NCBI GenBank assembly: GCA_963621975.1
Contig: CAVFGI010000007.1
Location: 1-61,901 of the forward strand
Source: UBA9732 sp963621975
GTDB lineage: Bacteria > Spirochaetota > Spirochaetia > Sphaerochaetales > Sphaerochaetaceae
DNA: 61,901 nt
Direction of reading: 5' to 3'
The notes beneath the pieces are model-generated. The model saw only the letters and a list, made by a program, of their open reading frames with translations, made no database searches and was not told where the DNA came from. Of this stretch, positions 49,630 through 58,723 are shown in pieces. Numbering within the stretch: position 1 is the stretch's first letter; every line of letters starts with the position of its first letter. The translations under genes were made by a program, and so were the position numbers.

Positions 49630-50292
49630 ATGAGAAAAAGACTTTCTGTTGTAGTTCTAATTCTTCTCTTTGTTTTAAACTTTGCTTGGTGCGCATCTAT
49701 AAGTTATGTTTATGGAAACACTGTTTCTTCCGTTGATTTTGAAGAACTGCCAAAGGTTGGGACGTTGTTTAAAGATAACAATAATAATGTCCTAATTGTT
49801 AGTAATAGCAGTGAAAAAATTGTAGTATTTGACAAAATAAGCACTCGTTCCAACATAGAAGTTGGAAATCAGTTAACCAGTTATGGCAGACAAAATTTAG
49901 TTTTTCTTAGAGTTTCTTTAAATCATGCAAGTCTAGGATGGTCTGTTTCTACAGTGCTTTATCCATTAAAGCCTTTGGTCTTAACAGGTGCTGTTTTTTC
50001 TTTTAAGTCTAATAGTTTTAACGGGTTTTATATTACTGCAGGTTTTGAATCTGATGTTGTTCTATCTAAGCTTTGGAATACCCATTTTACTCTCATTGAG
50101 GATGGTGGATTTACTGGCTGGTGTACAGCTGGAGTTCTTTTAAATGACAAAGTTTCTTTTGTAAGCTGTTATGGATTGTCGTATAGGCATTTTATTGGTT
50201 CTTTTAGATGGGAAGTTGGGATGTCTTGGATACAGGTTCCTAATGACACGAAATATTATTCTCCATTTGTTGGTGTTGGGGTGAGTCTATGA
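49630..50292 (+). CDS. Secreted beta-rich protein of unknown function
   Basis: 220 residues from ATG two bases after pepT. Signal peptide (RLSVVVLILLFVLNFAW), cleavage likely after residue 21 or so. The mature part is beta-rich with alternating aromatic and Gly residues (SLNHASLGWSVSTVLYPL) and ends in SPFVGVGVSL, typical of an outer-membrane beta-barrel or periplasmic protein. Its stop overlaps the next gene. No family recognised. Confidence 0.6.
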   Translation: MRKRLSVVVLILLFVLNFAWCASISYVYGNTVSSVDFEELPKVGTLFKDNNNNVLIVSNSSEKIVVFDKISTRSNIEVGNQLTSYGRQNLVFLRVSLNHASLGWSVSTVLYPLKPLVLTGAVFSFKSNSFNGFYITAGFESDVVLSKLWNTHFTLIEDGGFTGWCTAGVLLNDKVSFVSCYGLSYRHFIGSFRWEVGMSWIQVPNDTKYYSPFVGVGVSL

Positions 50293-51716
50293 GAACTTCT
50301 ATGAAGAAGTATACAAGAAAGGTCATTTTCATAACTCTAATTCTCATTCTTGCCGTTTGCCTTACTGGATGTAGTTCTGTTAAGGCTTTAGTTAAGTCTA
50401 GTTTTTCCGGACTTCCGTTTTGGGTTTACAATCCCCAATTTGGAGTGGATTCTTCAAGGGTTTCTTTTGTTGGGCAAGGAAGAGCTGAAACAGAGAGGCA
50501 GGCAGAATTGCTTGCATACTCTGACATTCTCTCTCAGCTTTCTTCTTATCTTGGTGTTTCTCTTGGACAAGAACAATACAGAGAATTGAGTGTGCTTGGT
50601 ACCATAAACGAGTTTCAATTGACAGTCTATGACATTGCTAATTCTTATGCGGAAGGTCAAATTGAGGTTTATGTTAGAGTTGTTGCAGACGCTGCCTTAC
50701 TTATAGAAGCTAGCTCTGAAGAAACAATAAGAAAGAACGAGACAGCAGAAAAGGTTGAAAGCTTAATTCTTCAAGGTGATGAGTATATCAAAGATGGTCA
50801 GGACTTAAAGGGAATTTCTAGCTATTTACAGTCCATGATTTTATCATATGAGCAGGATTATATTTTGGAAGAATATTCTTATAACACAATTTGCGAAGAA
50901 ATTAAGGATATTCTCAATTCTATATCTATTATATTAATATCTCAAAACAGTGAAGATGCAACTTGTACAGTGCTAGTTACAAGGAAATCGGTATTGGTGC
51001 CCTCTAGAGTAAAGGCGGCGGATATTAAAGCATCGTACGAGGCTATAGATGTCATGGGAGTGCTTTACAATGATGCTTTCATCTATTCTACAGATGACAT
51101 GGGCAATGTGGCTTTCAGTTCACTGAATTTTACTATGGTGAGAAAAGGCTCAGTGCTGTTTAGTTTGGATTTGGATGATGAGCTAAAGGCACTAGAGACG
51201 TCCACGAATGCAGAGACGGCACAAGAGTTGAGAAGTTTGGTGGATTCCAAGACTGTGACCTTTGATTATGACCGCAAGTACTCGTTGGGCTCTATTGCAA
51301 TTGCAGTGTTGGAGCACGATTTGACTGGTTATCTTACAGGAAACAAGGATATAGCGGACTATATTGTGTTTTGTTTTGATGCAGATGGCGCAACTGCACA
51401 GGCATACTATGCGCTATCAGATCAAGAAGCAGATGTTCTTTATGACTATGTGCAAACTCGTGGAAGTAGTGATTGCCTTTTGGTCTGTAGGTTTGGCCAG
51501 ACTAATACCATAGAGTCTTCACATGGCATATTTGCTACAGTAGAGGGTACTGGCGTTCTGTATAGTACTGACCTTTCAAGGGGTATTCAGACGCTATACG
51601 AGAGTGGGATAATTTATGCCTCGGGCTCTGGTGAAACGCGAGAGGATGCTACTTCTCAGGCTTACCTACGGTTGGCCGATATCATTTATTCACTATTAAA
51701 GGCTGTTTATGTTTGA
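50289..51716 (+). CDS. Lipoprotein, LPP20-like, unknown function
   Basis: 475 residues. Lipobox VCLTGC with Cys28 as lipidation site after a hydrophobic helix. Residues 60-140 resemble the LPP20 family (GQGRAETERQAELLAYSDIL), followed by a unique acidic C-terminal half. Located at the inner face of the outer membrane or periplasm by inference. A C-terminal copy of the same motif (ETREDATSQAYLRLADII) ends the protein. It overlaps the M16 peptidase start by 8 bp. Confidence 0.7.
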   Translation: MRTSMKKYTRKVIFITLILILAVCLTGCSSVKALVKSSFSGLPFWVYNPQFGVDSSRVSFVGQGRAETERQAELLAYSDILSQLSSYLGVSLGQEQYRELSVLGTINEFQLTVYDIANSYAEGQIEVYVRVVADAALLIEASSEETIRKNETAEKVESLILQGDEYIKDGQDLKGISSYLQSMILSYEQDYILEEYSYNTICEEIKDILNSISIILISQNSEDATCTVLVTRKSVLVPSRVKAADIKASYEAIDVMGVLYNDAFIYSTDDMGNVAFSSLNFTMVRKGSVLFSLDLDDELKALETSTNAETAQELRSLVDSKTVTFDYDRKYSLGSIAIAVLEHDLTGYLTGNKDIADYIVFCFDADGATAQAYYALSDQEADVLYDYVQTRGSSDCLLVCRFGQTNTIESSHGIFATVEGTGVLYSTDLSRGIQTLYESGIIYASGSGETREDATSQAYLRLADIIYSLLKAVYV

Positions 51717-54585
51717 TTTAATTAGAAGAACTTCGTTAGAAGAATACAACGGAGAGGGACTGTTCTATGTTCATGAGAAAACGGGCATGGAAGTTTTTCA
51801 TATAAAAAACAAGGATCCTGAATTAACATGTAGTTTTATTTTTTCAACTCCGTCTGAAGATGATAAAGGGGTTGCTCACATTGTGGAACACACGGTCCTT
51901 TCTGGCTCTGAGCGCTATCCGGTCAAAGACCCATTTAGCTTGATTCAGCAATCAAGCCCTAATACTTTTCTCAATGCGGTGACTTTTGGAGACAAAACTA
52001 TGTATCCGTTTTCTTCTCCTTTAAAGAAGGATTTTGACAACCTATTTGATTTGTATGCCGATAGCGTGTTTGCGCCACTTTTGAGAAAAAACTCTTTTTA
52101 CCAAGAAGGCATTCGTCTTTTTGGGGGCAAGCCTGATGGCGTTGTTTACAATGAAATGAGTGGTTCTAGTGATAACGAAGACTCTATCTTGCAAAATGGT
52201 CTTTCTAGAGCCTTATTTGAGGGAACTCCATATCAATATGTTGCCGGTGGAGATCCTCTTGAAATAATTACATTAAGCTATGAAGAATATTTGGCTAGAT
52301 ATAAAAAATGGTACAGCCCAACAAACTGCAAACTGTTCTTATTTGGTGATTTTGATACCAAGGAGTATTTGGATAAGCTAGAGGATAGATATCTTAAAAA
52401 GGCAGAAAAGGGGAAAAGTTTTATACCAAAATCGGAAGAATATCTGCAACCACAATTAAAAGAAGCAGAAAAAGTGGCTTTTTGTCCTTTTAAGGAAGCT
52501 TCAAGTGTTGTGCTAAGTTGGCTTACAACTCCTTCAAGCGATCCATTAGAAGTTCTTACTCTTTCAATTATTGTTGATATACTTCTTGGCAATCCAGGAG
52601 CACCGCTTTATAAAGCAATAGTGGAATCTGATTTGGGTGAAGACTTGAATCCTATGAGTGGAACAAATCCAGATTGTCCTGTTCTTACTTTTACAGTGGG
52701 TTTTACTGGTGCAAAACCAAATAAAACAAAAGAAATTGAAACATTTTTACTAGAAACATTGGCTAAATACGTTAAGGAAGGTCTTCCAAAAGAGGATGTG
52801 GCTGCTGTAGTTAAAAGAAATGAGTATAAACTTCAAGAAATACCTGAAGGTTCAGTTCCTTTTGGGCTTAGCACTTGCTTAAAAGCAGCCAGAACGTGGC
52901 TTAGAGGTAAAACTCCTGAAGAAGGAATAAGAGATTTTCAAAGGCTAGAAAAATTTAAAAAGCTAATGGAAAGTGGTCATTATTTAGAAGATTGGATACA
53001 AAAAAATCTTTTAGATAATCCCAAACGTGTTCTTTTTAGCACCGTTTATGACCCAAACTATCAAGAAAGAATGAAGGCTGAAGTACCTCTTAAAATTGGG
53101 CAAATGCTTATTCCAACAAAGGAAGAAGAGCAAGATTTTAAGGCTTTTGTAAATACTTCAGATTCTCCTGAGGCTATAGCCACAATTGGGCATATTAATA
53201 GGGATGATATTGTTCCATCTTCTCCAACTTTCAAGCATAAAATCTATAAAACTATAAATGGGGCTAAGCTTTATGTTTTGCCGTTATTCACAAGATCAAT
53301 TGTCATTCTCAAGTATTATTTTGATGTTAGAAATCTATCTGAAGATGAGCATAAACTTTTACCAGTTCTAACTAGGATTCTTAATATGTGTGGAACTTCA
53401 AAGCATAGTTATTCAGAGCTTGGTACAGCTTTGAAAATGACCACTGGTGGGTTCTCAATTAACCTAGAGAACGGTAGGACAAAAAACGGTTATAAACCAA
53501 TAAGTGGGGTTGTTGTTAAAAGCAAGTTATTAAGAAGTGATCTGCCCAAGGCACTGGATTTAATAGATGAAATTCTTTTTGAAGCTGATCTTGAAGATAG
53601 TTCTAAAATTAAGGCTGTTCTTACCGATATTTTGACGGACTACAAGAACAACTATACGTATAACGCAAGCTCATACGCTTCTCTGAGTGCTGCAAGTGTT
53701 TTATCGGCAACAGCCATGGAAAGTGAGTATTCTATGGGTACTAAGAGATGGTTCTATGTTCAAGATTTAAAGAATCAAGTAGAAGATAACCCAAAGGCTA
53801 TGAAGGCTTTGTCAGTAAGGCTTACTAGGTTGTATAAAAAGATATTTACGCAGAAGGCACTACTTGTCCACATGGGATGCGAAGAACCTACTAATGAATG
53901 TTCCCAACTTGTTTTACAGCATATAGATAAATATCCATATGGAAAGTTGGTAAGGATGTCTAATTATTATGCCAACTATCAAAATCAAGTTAAGGAAAAT
54001 GTGAAATTAAGTAGGTGTTTTGAAGTGACTTCTGGTCCTGCATTTAATGCAATTGCAATTGGGTTAGGTGGACTTACAAAGCGGGAGAAAGTTACAGCTG
54101 GGCTGTTAAGCGACTTAATAACATCGGGATATTTGTGGAATACAGTGCGGGGGAAAAATGGCGCTTACGGGGTGTCGTGTAGCTTTGATGAGAATGAGGG
54201 GATGATGATGTTTGCATCCTATAGAGACCCGTGCATTGAGAAAACTTTTGAGGCGTTTTTGGAGTCGATGGAAAGTGACTTTAGAGATGAAGAGATTGAG
54301 TATGGGATAGTGTCGGCGTTAAGTAGGGATATCTTGCTGCCGTACCCCCAAATGCTCTGTCAAATAGCGTATAAAATGCTGCTTTGTAAGACTAGCTGGC
54401 GTCAACATGTTGAGCGCATGGAAATTCTCAAGACAATTACGAGAGAAGACTTGAAGTGTATGGCGAAAAAGATTCTTCAAAGAGGCGAGAAACAGATTGT
54501 GAGTGTGACTATTTGTGGTCAAGAGATGCTGCAAAGACAGGACCCAAAAGTGGAGTTTTCTGAGTACGTGAAGCTGCCTATTTGA
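51709..54585 (+). CDS. M16C metallopeptidase (PreP/presequence protease type)
   Basis: 958 residues, the normal size for single-chain M16C enzymes. The inverted zinc motif HIVEH (His57, Glu60, His61) lies in VAHIVEHTVLSGSERYPVKD, followed by NTFLNAVTFGDKTMYPFSS. Two M16 halves, with a C-terminal half lacking the motif, form a closed chamber that degrades unstructured peptides up to about 60 residues. Cytoplasmic, as no signal peptide is seen. It follows the lipoprotein gene with an 8-bp overlap. Confidence 0.9.
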   Translation: MFDLIRRTSLEEYNGEGLFYVHEKTGMEVFHIKNKDPELTCSFIFSTPSEDDKGVAHIVEHTVLSGSERYPVKDPFSLIQQSSPNTFLNAVTFGDKTMYPFSSPLKKDFDNLFDLYADSVFAPLLRKNSFYQEGIRLFGGKPDGVVYNEMSGSSDNEDSILQNGLSRALFEGTPYQYVAGGDPLEIITLSYEEYLARYKKWYSPTNCKLFLFGDFDTKEYLDKLEDRYLKKAEKGKSFIPKSEEYLQPQLKEAEKVAFCPFKEASSVVLSWLTTPSSDPLEVLTLSIIVDILLGNPGAPLYKAIVESDLGEDLNPMSGTNPDCPVLTFTVGFTGAKPNKTKEIETFLLETLAKYVKEGLPKEDVAAVVKRNEYKLQEIPEGSVPFGLSTCLKAARTWLRGKTPEEGIRDFQRLEKFKKLMESGHYLEDWIQKNLLDNPKRVLFSTVYDPNYQERMKAEVPLKIGQMLIPTKEEEQDFKAFVNTSDSPEAIATIGHINRDDIVPSSPTFKHKIYKTINGAKLYVLPLFTRSIVILKYYFDVRNLSEDEHKLLPVLTRILNMCGTSKHSYSELGTALKMTTGGFSINLENGRTKNGYKPISGVVVKSKLLRSDLPKALDLIDEILFEADLEDSSKIKAVLTDILTDYKNNYTYNASSYASLSAASVLSATAMESEYSMGTKRWFYVQDLKNQVEDNPKAMKALSVRLTRLYKKIFTQKALLVHMGCEEPTNECSQLVLQHIDKYPYGKLVRMSNYYANYQNQVKENVKLSRCFEVTSGPAFNAIAIGLGGLTKREKVTAGLLSDLITSGYLWNTVRGKNGAYGVSCSFDENEGMMMFASYRDPCIEKTFEAFLESMESDFRDEEIEYGIVSALSRDILLPYPQMLCQIAYKMLLCKTSWRQHVERMEILKTITREDLKCMAKKILQRGEKQIVSVTICGQEMLQRQDPKVEFSEYVKLPI

Positions 54586-54586
54586 T

Positions 54587-54616
54587 AATGACTTCATGCC
54601 TTGTTTGATGTATAAT
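54587..54616 (+). promoter_or_regulatory. Sigma70-type promoter of glpK
   Basis: ATGACT, 17-bp spacer, TATAAT (perfect -10). The predicted start is about 54,623; the 22-bp palindrome lies at about +10 to +31. Confidence 0.7.
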
Positions 54617-54631
54617 GAGTGAGAGGTTGTG

Positions 54632-54653
54632 AGAGGTTTTTGCAAGAACCTCT
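54632..54653. repeat. Palindrome in the glpK leader
   Basis: AGAGGTTTTTGC then AAGAACCTCT: 11 of 12 pairs match. Same family as the copies near serC. It could be an operator or an RNA hairpin in the leader. Confidence 0.75.
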
Positions 54654-54671
54654 TTAGGTTGGAGGCCATCT

Positions 54672-56171
54672 TTGAAGTATTTAGGAGCTATAGACCAGGG
54701 TACTACGAGTACCAGATTCATTCTCTTTGATGAAAGTGGAAAAATTTGTGCATCGCATCAAATTGAGCACGTGCAAATATTCCCTAAGCCAGGTTGGGTA
54801 GAACATGACCCGTATGAGATTTGGGATAACACAACAGAAACCATAGTGAAGACTTTGAGAATGGCTGATGCTAGTGCAGAGGACATTGCTGGTGTTGGGA
54901 TTACAAACCAGCGAGAAACTGTCATTGCGTGGAATCCAAAAACTGGCAAAGTGTGGTACAACGCCATTGTGTGGCAGGATCTCAGAGGTGCTGATTTAAT
55001 TAATCGAATTAAGGCTAAATGTGATGAAAACTGGCTGAAGAAAAAATGTGGGCTTTTGTTTTCTCCTTACTTTGCTGCATCCAAGATTGCATGGCTTTTA
55101 GATAACGTTGAAGGGTTGCGTGACGCAGCAGAAAATGGAAATGCTGTGTTTGGCACAATTGATAGCTGGCTTACGTGGAATCTTACAGGCAGAAAGTGCT
55201 TTATCACAGACGTGACAAATGCCTCGCGTTATATGCTCATGAATATAAAAACGCTTCAATGGGATGATGAGCTACTGGCAATTTTTAACATCCCAAAGAA
55301 GGCTCTACCAGAAATTGTTCCATCAACTGGGAGAATTTATGGGCTTACTACTGAAAACGGACCATTTCAAGGAAAAATTCCAGTTTGTGGAATTTTAGGA
55401 GACCAGCAGGCAGCTCTGTTTGGTCAAGCCTGTTTCTCTCAGGGACTTGGAAAGTGTACTTATGGTACTGGTTGTTTCCTCTTGGTAAACACAGGAAAAC
55501 ATCTTTGCTTTTCAAACAATGGTCTAGTTTCCACAGTTGCCTATAAAAAAGAGGGTGAAGAGCCAGTTTACGCACTTGAAGGGTCAATTGCTGTTGCTGG
55601 TTCTTTGGTCCAGTGGATTAGAGATAATCTAAAAATGGTCTCCAGTGCTCAGGAGTTAGATGCCTTTGCAGAGAAGGTTGAAGACTGTGGTGGTGTTTAC
55701 ATTGTTCCTGCTTTTGCTGGTCTTTTTGCTCCTTATTGGAGAAGTGATGCACGTGGAGTTATTGCTGGTCTTACCGGCTACAGTGATAGAAACCATATTT
55801 GCAGAGCCGCATTGGAATCTACAGCGTTCCAAGCTAACGATATCTTTAAAGCCATTGAAGCAGATAGCCACATTAAAATGCGTGAGCTAAAAGTGGATGG
55901 TGGACTTACTAACAGTAAGCCGTTGATGAAATTCCAATCCGATATTCTTGGAATTCCAGTCATAAGGCCAGCTGTAATAGAAACTACAGCTCTTGGAGCT
56001 GCTTATGCTGCAGGCTTGTCCGTTGGTATTTACCATGACCTAGATGAACTTGCAAGTCAGTGGAAGGAAGAAAAGAGATGGGAGCCTACAATGTCTCAAG
56101 AAGACAGAGAGGCAAAGGTAAAGTTCTGGAACAAAGCAGTTGAAAGAACTTTGAATTGGACGGAGGAATAA
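54672..56171 (+). CDS. glpK: Glycerol kinase
   Basis: 499 residues, standard length. TTG start nine bases after TTGGAGG. FGGY family signatures: GAIDQGTTSTRFILFD, GITNQRETVIAWN, and near the C-terminus GGLTNSKPLMKFQSDILGIP. It phosphorylates glycerol to glycerol-3-phosphate. No glpF or glpD neighbour is present; instead cdaA follows with a 16-bp gap, so the next genes may share this promoter. Confidence 0.95.
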   Translation: MKYLGAIDQGTTSTRFILFDESGKICASHQIEHVQIFPKPGWVEHDPYEIWDNTTETIVKTLRMADASAEDIAGVGITNQRETVIAWNPKTGKVWYNAIVWQDLRGADLINRIKAKCDENWLKKKCGLLFSPYFAASKIAWLLDNVEGLRDAAENGNAVFGTIDSWLTWNLTGRKCFITDVTNASRYMLMNIKTLQWDDELLAIFNIPKKALPEIVPSTGRIYGLTTENGPFQGKIPVCGILGDQQAALFGQACFSQGLGKCTYGTGCFLLVNTGKHLCFSNNGLVSTVAYKKEGEEPVYALEGSIAVAGSLVQWIRDNLKMVSSAQELDAFAEKVEDCGGVYIVPAFAGLFAPYWRSDARGVIAGLTGYSDRNHICRAALESTAFQANDIFKAIEADSHIKMRELKVDGGLTNSKPLMKFQSDILGIPVIRPAVIETTALGAAYAAGLSVGIYHDLDELASQWKEEKRWEPTMSQEDREAKVKFWNKAVERTLNWTEE

Positions 56172-56185
56172 GGACGGAGGAATAA
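56158..56185 (+). repeat. 14-bp tandem duplication carrying a stop and a ribosome site
   Basis: GGACGGAGGAATAA twice. The first copy encodes the last four residues and stop of glpK; the second provides GGAGGA for cdaA. Recent slippage or duplication is likely. Confidence 0.9.
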
Positions 56186-56187
56186 GG

Positions 56188-57027
56188 ATGGTGCCAACAA
56201 CCCCCTTGGAGATAGCAAGAGCAGTTATTCAGATTATTCTAATGACAGTGTTCTTTTACACAATGTATGTCGCTCTCGCACAAAATAGAGCTACGAGCTT
56301 TATACGCACAATTTTGCTTTACATATTTATCTATGTTTTGTGCTATATTCTGAAATTTGAAATAATTGAGGGCCTTATGAAGCTAATGGCTGTACCCGCT
56401 ACAGTTTTCTTGTGCGTGCTATATCAGCCTGAGCTCAGAAGAACATTCACGCCAGGTGTCAGTAGGCGTGCACGCTTTTTTAGAATTGGTGGTGTGCAAA
56501 CTTCATCTGACCAACTTGACATGATTCTCAATGCTTGCCAGCGTCTTGTGCAAGTAAAGAGAGGAGCCTTGATTGTATTCCCACGCAAGCTAGCTCTCAA
56601 AAACATCATAGATAGTGGCACCAAGATGAATGCCGATATCTCCAGCGCCCTAATTGTCACGGTTTTTGACCACGACACACCACTACATGATGGTGCCATG
56701 ATTATTCAGGGCTCTAAAATAATTGCAGCCGGCTGTTATTTGCCCCTATCTGTCCAGACCGACATCCGTGCATCTTTTGGTACAAGACACAGAGCCGCTT
56801 TGGGGATGGCAGAGGAGTCCGATGCCGCTGTTATTGTTGTTTCTGAAGAGACCGGTGCAATCTCGCTTGCCTGTAACGGAAACCTCTACTATGACCTTTC
56901 ACGTGAAGAAATTAAGAGCATGCTCATAGCGCTCTTTAACTATCTTGACGTTCAGTCTGTGGCAGTAGAAGAGGCTAGGGAAGCTAGTAAGGAATCAAGT
57001 AGGGAATCAAGTAGGGAGGATAACTAG
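56188..57027 (+). CDS. cdaA: Diadenylate cyclase CdaA (DisA_N domain)
   Basis: 279 residues. N-terminal hydrophobic part with three spans (IQIILMTVFFYTMYVAL and after), then the DAC domain with DGA (Asp168) and RHR (200-202) motifs, FPRKLALKNIIDSGTKM before them. It makes c-di-AMP, which controls potassium and osmotic balance and cell-wall homeostasis. The end is a Ser/Glu/Arg-rich tail made of GAATCAAGTAGG repeats. Followed at once by the ybbR-like gene, its usual regulator partner. Confidence 0.92.
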   Translation: MVPTTPLEIARAVIQIILMTVFFYTMYVALAQNRATSFIRTILLYIFIYVLCYILKFEIIEGLMKLMAVPATVFLCVLYQPELRRTFTPGVSRRARFFRIGGVQTSSDQLDMILNACQRLVQVKRGALIVFPRKLALKNIIDSGTKMNADISSALIVTVFDHDTPLHDGAMIIQGSKIIAAGCYLPLSVQTDIRASFGTRHRAALGMAEESDAAVIVVSEETGAISLACNGNLYYDLSREEIKSMLIALFNYLDVQSVAVEEAREASKESSRESSREDN

Positions 57028-57028
57028 A

Positions 57029-57433
57029 ATGAGTCGTAATAAAACTTTAAAAATAGTATTTTATAACTGGCAAATAAAGATTCTTTGTTTTCTGCTTGCT
57101 GTCTTTATGTATTTCTTTCTTGGTCTTGTTCTTCAAGAGACTAGAACAGTTAGCCTACCTCTTAATATTGTTATGCCTGAAAACTACAAGGCTGACAGTA
57201 TTATTCCTAACTCCGCTGAGCTTGTAATTTCTGGAAAAGAAGACCAAGTTTACATGATAGACCCTTCAAAAGTGACTTTGACCGTAGATTTCTCTAAAGT
57301 TAACCAAGAAGGAGTTTCTCTTGCTGCTGTTCAGATTGACATGGGAGGACAGGATGCTGTTTTGGACTTCTCCTCACTCTCAATTTCAACAAATCCATCG
57401 AACGTGAAAGTCTATTTTACTTTGGATAATTAG
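57029..57433 (+). CDS. YbbR-like protein (CdaR-type), single domain
   Basis: 134 residues: one membrane span (IKILCFLLAVFMYFFLGLVL) and a single YbbR domain outside (SLPLNIVMPENYKADSIIPN, VELVISGKEDQVYMI-type). CdaR of Firmicutes has several YbbR repeats; here only one is present. It interacts with CdaA in known systems. Starts one base after cdaA stop. Confidence 0.8.
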   Translation: MSRNKTLKIVFYNWQIKILCFLLAVFMYFFLGLVLQETRTVSLPLNIVMPENYKADSIIPNSAELVISGKEDQVYMIDPSKVTLTVDFSKVNQEGVSLAAVQIDMGGQDAVLDFSSLSISTNPSNVKVYFTLDN

Positions 57434-57440
57434 TGGCTGG

Positions 57441-57481
57441 GGCTTTGTGATTGGAGGGCTTTGTGACAGGAGGGCTTTGTG
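57441..57481 (+). repeat. Triplicated start region before acpS
   Basis: Three copies of GGCTTTGTG spaced 16 bp apart; the last ends in the GTG start of acpS. Two copies are followed by GGAG or AGGAGG, so the ribosome site was multiplied. Confidence 0.85.
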
Positions 57482-57871
57482 GTTAGTGGAATAGGAATTG
57501 ATGCCGTCTCTCTTGAACGTGTGAAAAAACTAGATAGGCATTTTCTTGAGAAGGTTTACAATGAACGTGAACTGGAAGAATATGCCCTTTTAGAAAAGGC
57601 ACATGAAGACATAAAGGCTCAATTTCTAGCTTCACGTTTTGCCGTAAAAGAAGCCTATGCCAAGGCTCGAGGAACAGGCTTTTCTGATATTGTAATTCCG
57701 CACGATATTTATGTTGAAAAGGACTCTAAGGGAAGACCTTCCGTTGTTCTTAGTGGAGTGACATTAGACAACGCTCCACATGAAGCAATTCATCTTTCAA
57801 TTACTCATGAAAGCCCATTGGCAATAGCTATAGTAGTTCTTGAAAAAGAGAAGAAAAAGGATAAGGAATAG
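57479..57871 (+). CDS. acpS: Holo-acyl-carrier-protein synthase
   Basis: 130 residues, GTG start at AGGAGG. AcpS signatures GIGIDAVSLERVKKL and the RFAVKEAYAKARGTG block (Mg and CoA binding). Transfers phosphopantetheine from CoA to acyl carrier protein. It is four bases before truA. Confidence 0.95.
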   Translation: MVSGIGIDAVSLERVKKLDRHFLEKVYNERELEEYALLEKAHEDIKAQFLASRFAVKEAYAKARGTGFSDIVIPHDIYVEKDSKGRPSVVLSGVTLDNAPHEAIHLSITHESPLAIAIVVLEKEKKKDKE

Positions 57872-57874
57872 GCT

Positions 57875-58723
57875 ATGGCTAGAAGTGATTGGAGGCGCCC
57901 AACAGAGTTCTCTGCCCCTGAAGGAAGACGTCGTGTTGCCATGGAACTTTCCTATGACGGAAGAGCTTTTAATGGCTGGCAAACGCAAAATAATGGAATT
58001 TCTGTACAAGAAACACTAAAACAGGCCATTGTTCAGTTTTTGGGAGATGAAAGTGTAGTGGTCTGTGGAAGCGGTAGAACAGATAGTGGAGTTCATGCAA
58101 AAGGTCAGGTTGCACATGCAGAATTTAATACGTGTACAATTCCTGCTAAGGCTTTTACTTTTGCTATAAATGCCATCTTACCTCATAGCGTTCGTATTGT
58201 CAGAAGCTGGGATTGTGGCCCTGATTTTCATGCTCGTTACAGCGCAATGGCTAGAGAATATAGATACTTTGCCGTTCAAGGGCTTGGATATGACTGTTTC
58301 ACAGATGGTCTAATTTCTAGATACAAAGAACTTCCTTCTATTGATGTGTTAAATTCTTATGCATCCCAATTGATAGGAACACATGATTTTACAACCTTTG
58401 CTTCTGCAAAAGATGATTGCCCAAGCAAGGTGAGAGATATTTATGAATCTGTTTTTTATTGGACTTCTTCTATATATGAAGATAAAGTTTTGTGTTATAA
58501 GATTTGCGGAAATGCCTTCTTATATCACATGGTAAGATCCCTTGTGGGTTCTATGATTAACATGGGACTTGAAGGATATAGTGCATCTGACTTTAAAGAT
58601 GCACTTGAATCTTGCAATAGAAGCAGGGCAAAAAAAACAGCAGATTCGGACGGATTATATCTGTGGCGAGTATGCTATGACCCAGAAGAATACAGGTGGT
58701 TTGAGGAAAAGTATGGCAAATGA
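57875..58723 (+). CDS. truA: tRNA pseudouridine(38-40) synthase TruA
   Basis: 282 residues. Catalytic Asp70 in GSGRTDSGVHAKGQ, preceded by MELSYDGRAFNGWQTQNN. Modifies U38-40 in the anticodon arm. The 20-residue N-terminal extension is rich in Arg and Pro. Its end overlaps the next start by 11 bp. Confidence 0.95.
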   Translation: MARSDWRRPTEFSAPEGRRRVAMELSYDGRAFNGWQTQNNGISVQETLKQAIVQFLGDESVVVCGSGRTDSGVHAKGQVAHAEFNTCTIPAKAFTFAINAILPHSVRIVRSWDCGPDFHARYSAMAREYRYFAVQGLGYDCFTDGLISRYKELPSIDVLNSYASQLIGTHDFTTFASAKDDCPSKVRDIYESVFYWTSSIYEDKVLCYKICGNAFLYHMVRSLVGSMINMGLEGYSASDFKDALESCNRSRAKKTADSDGLYLWRVCYDPEEYRWFEEKYGK

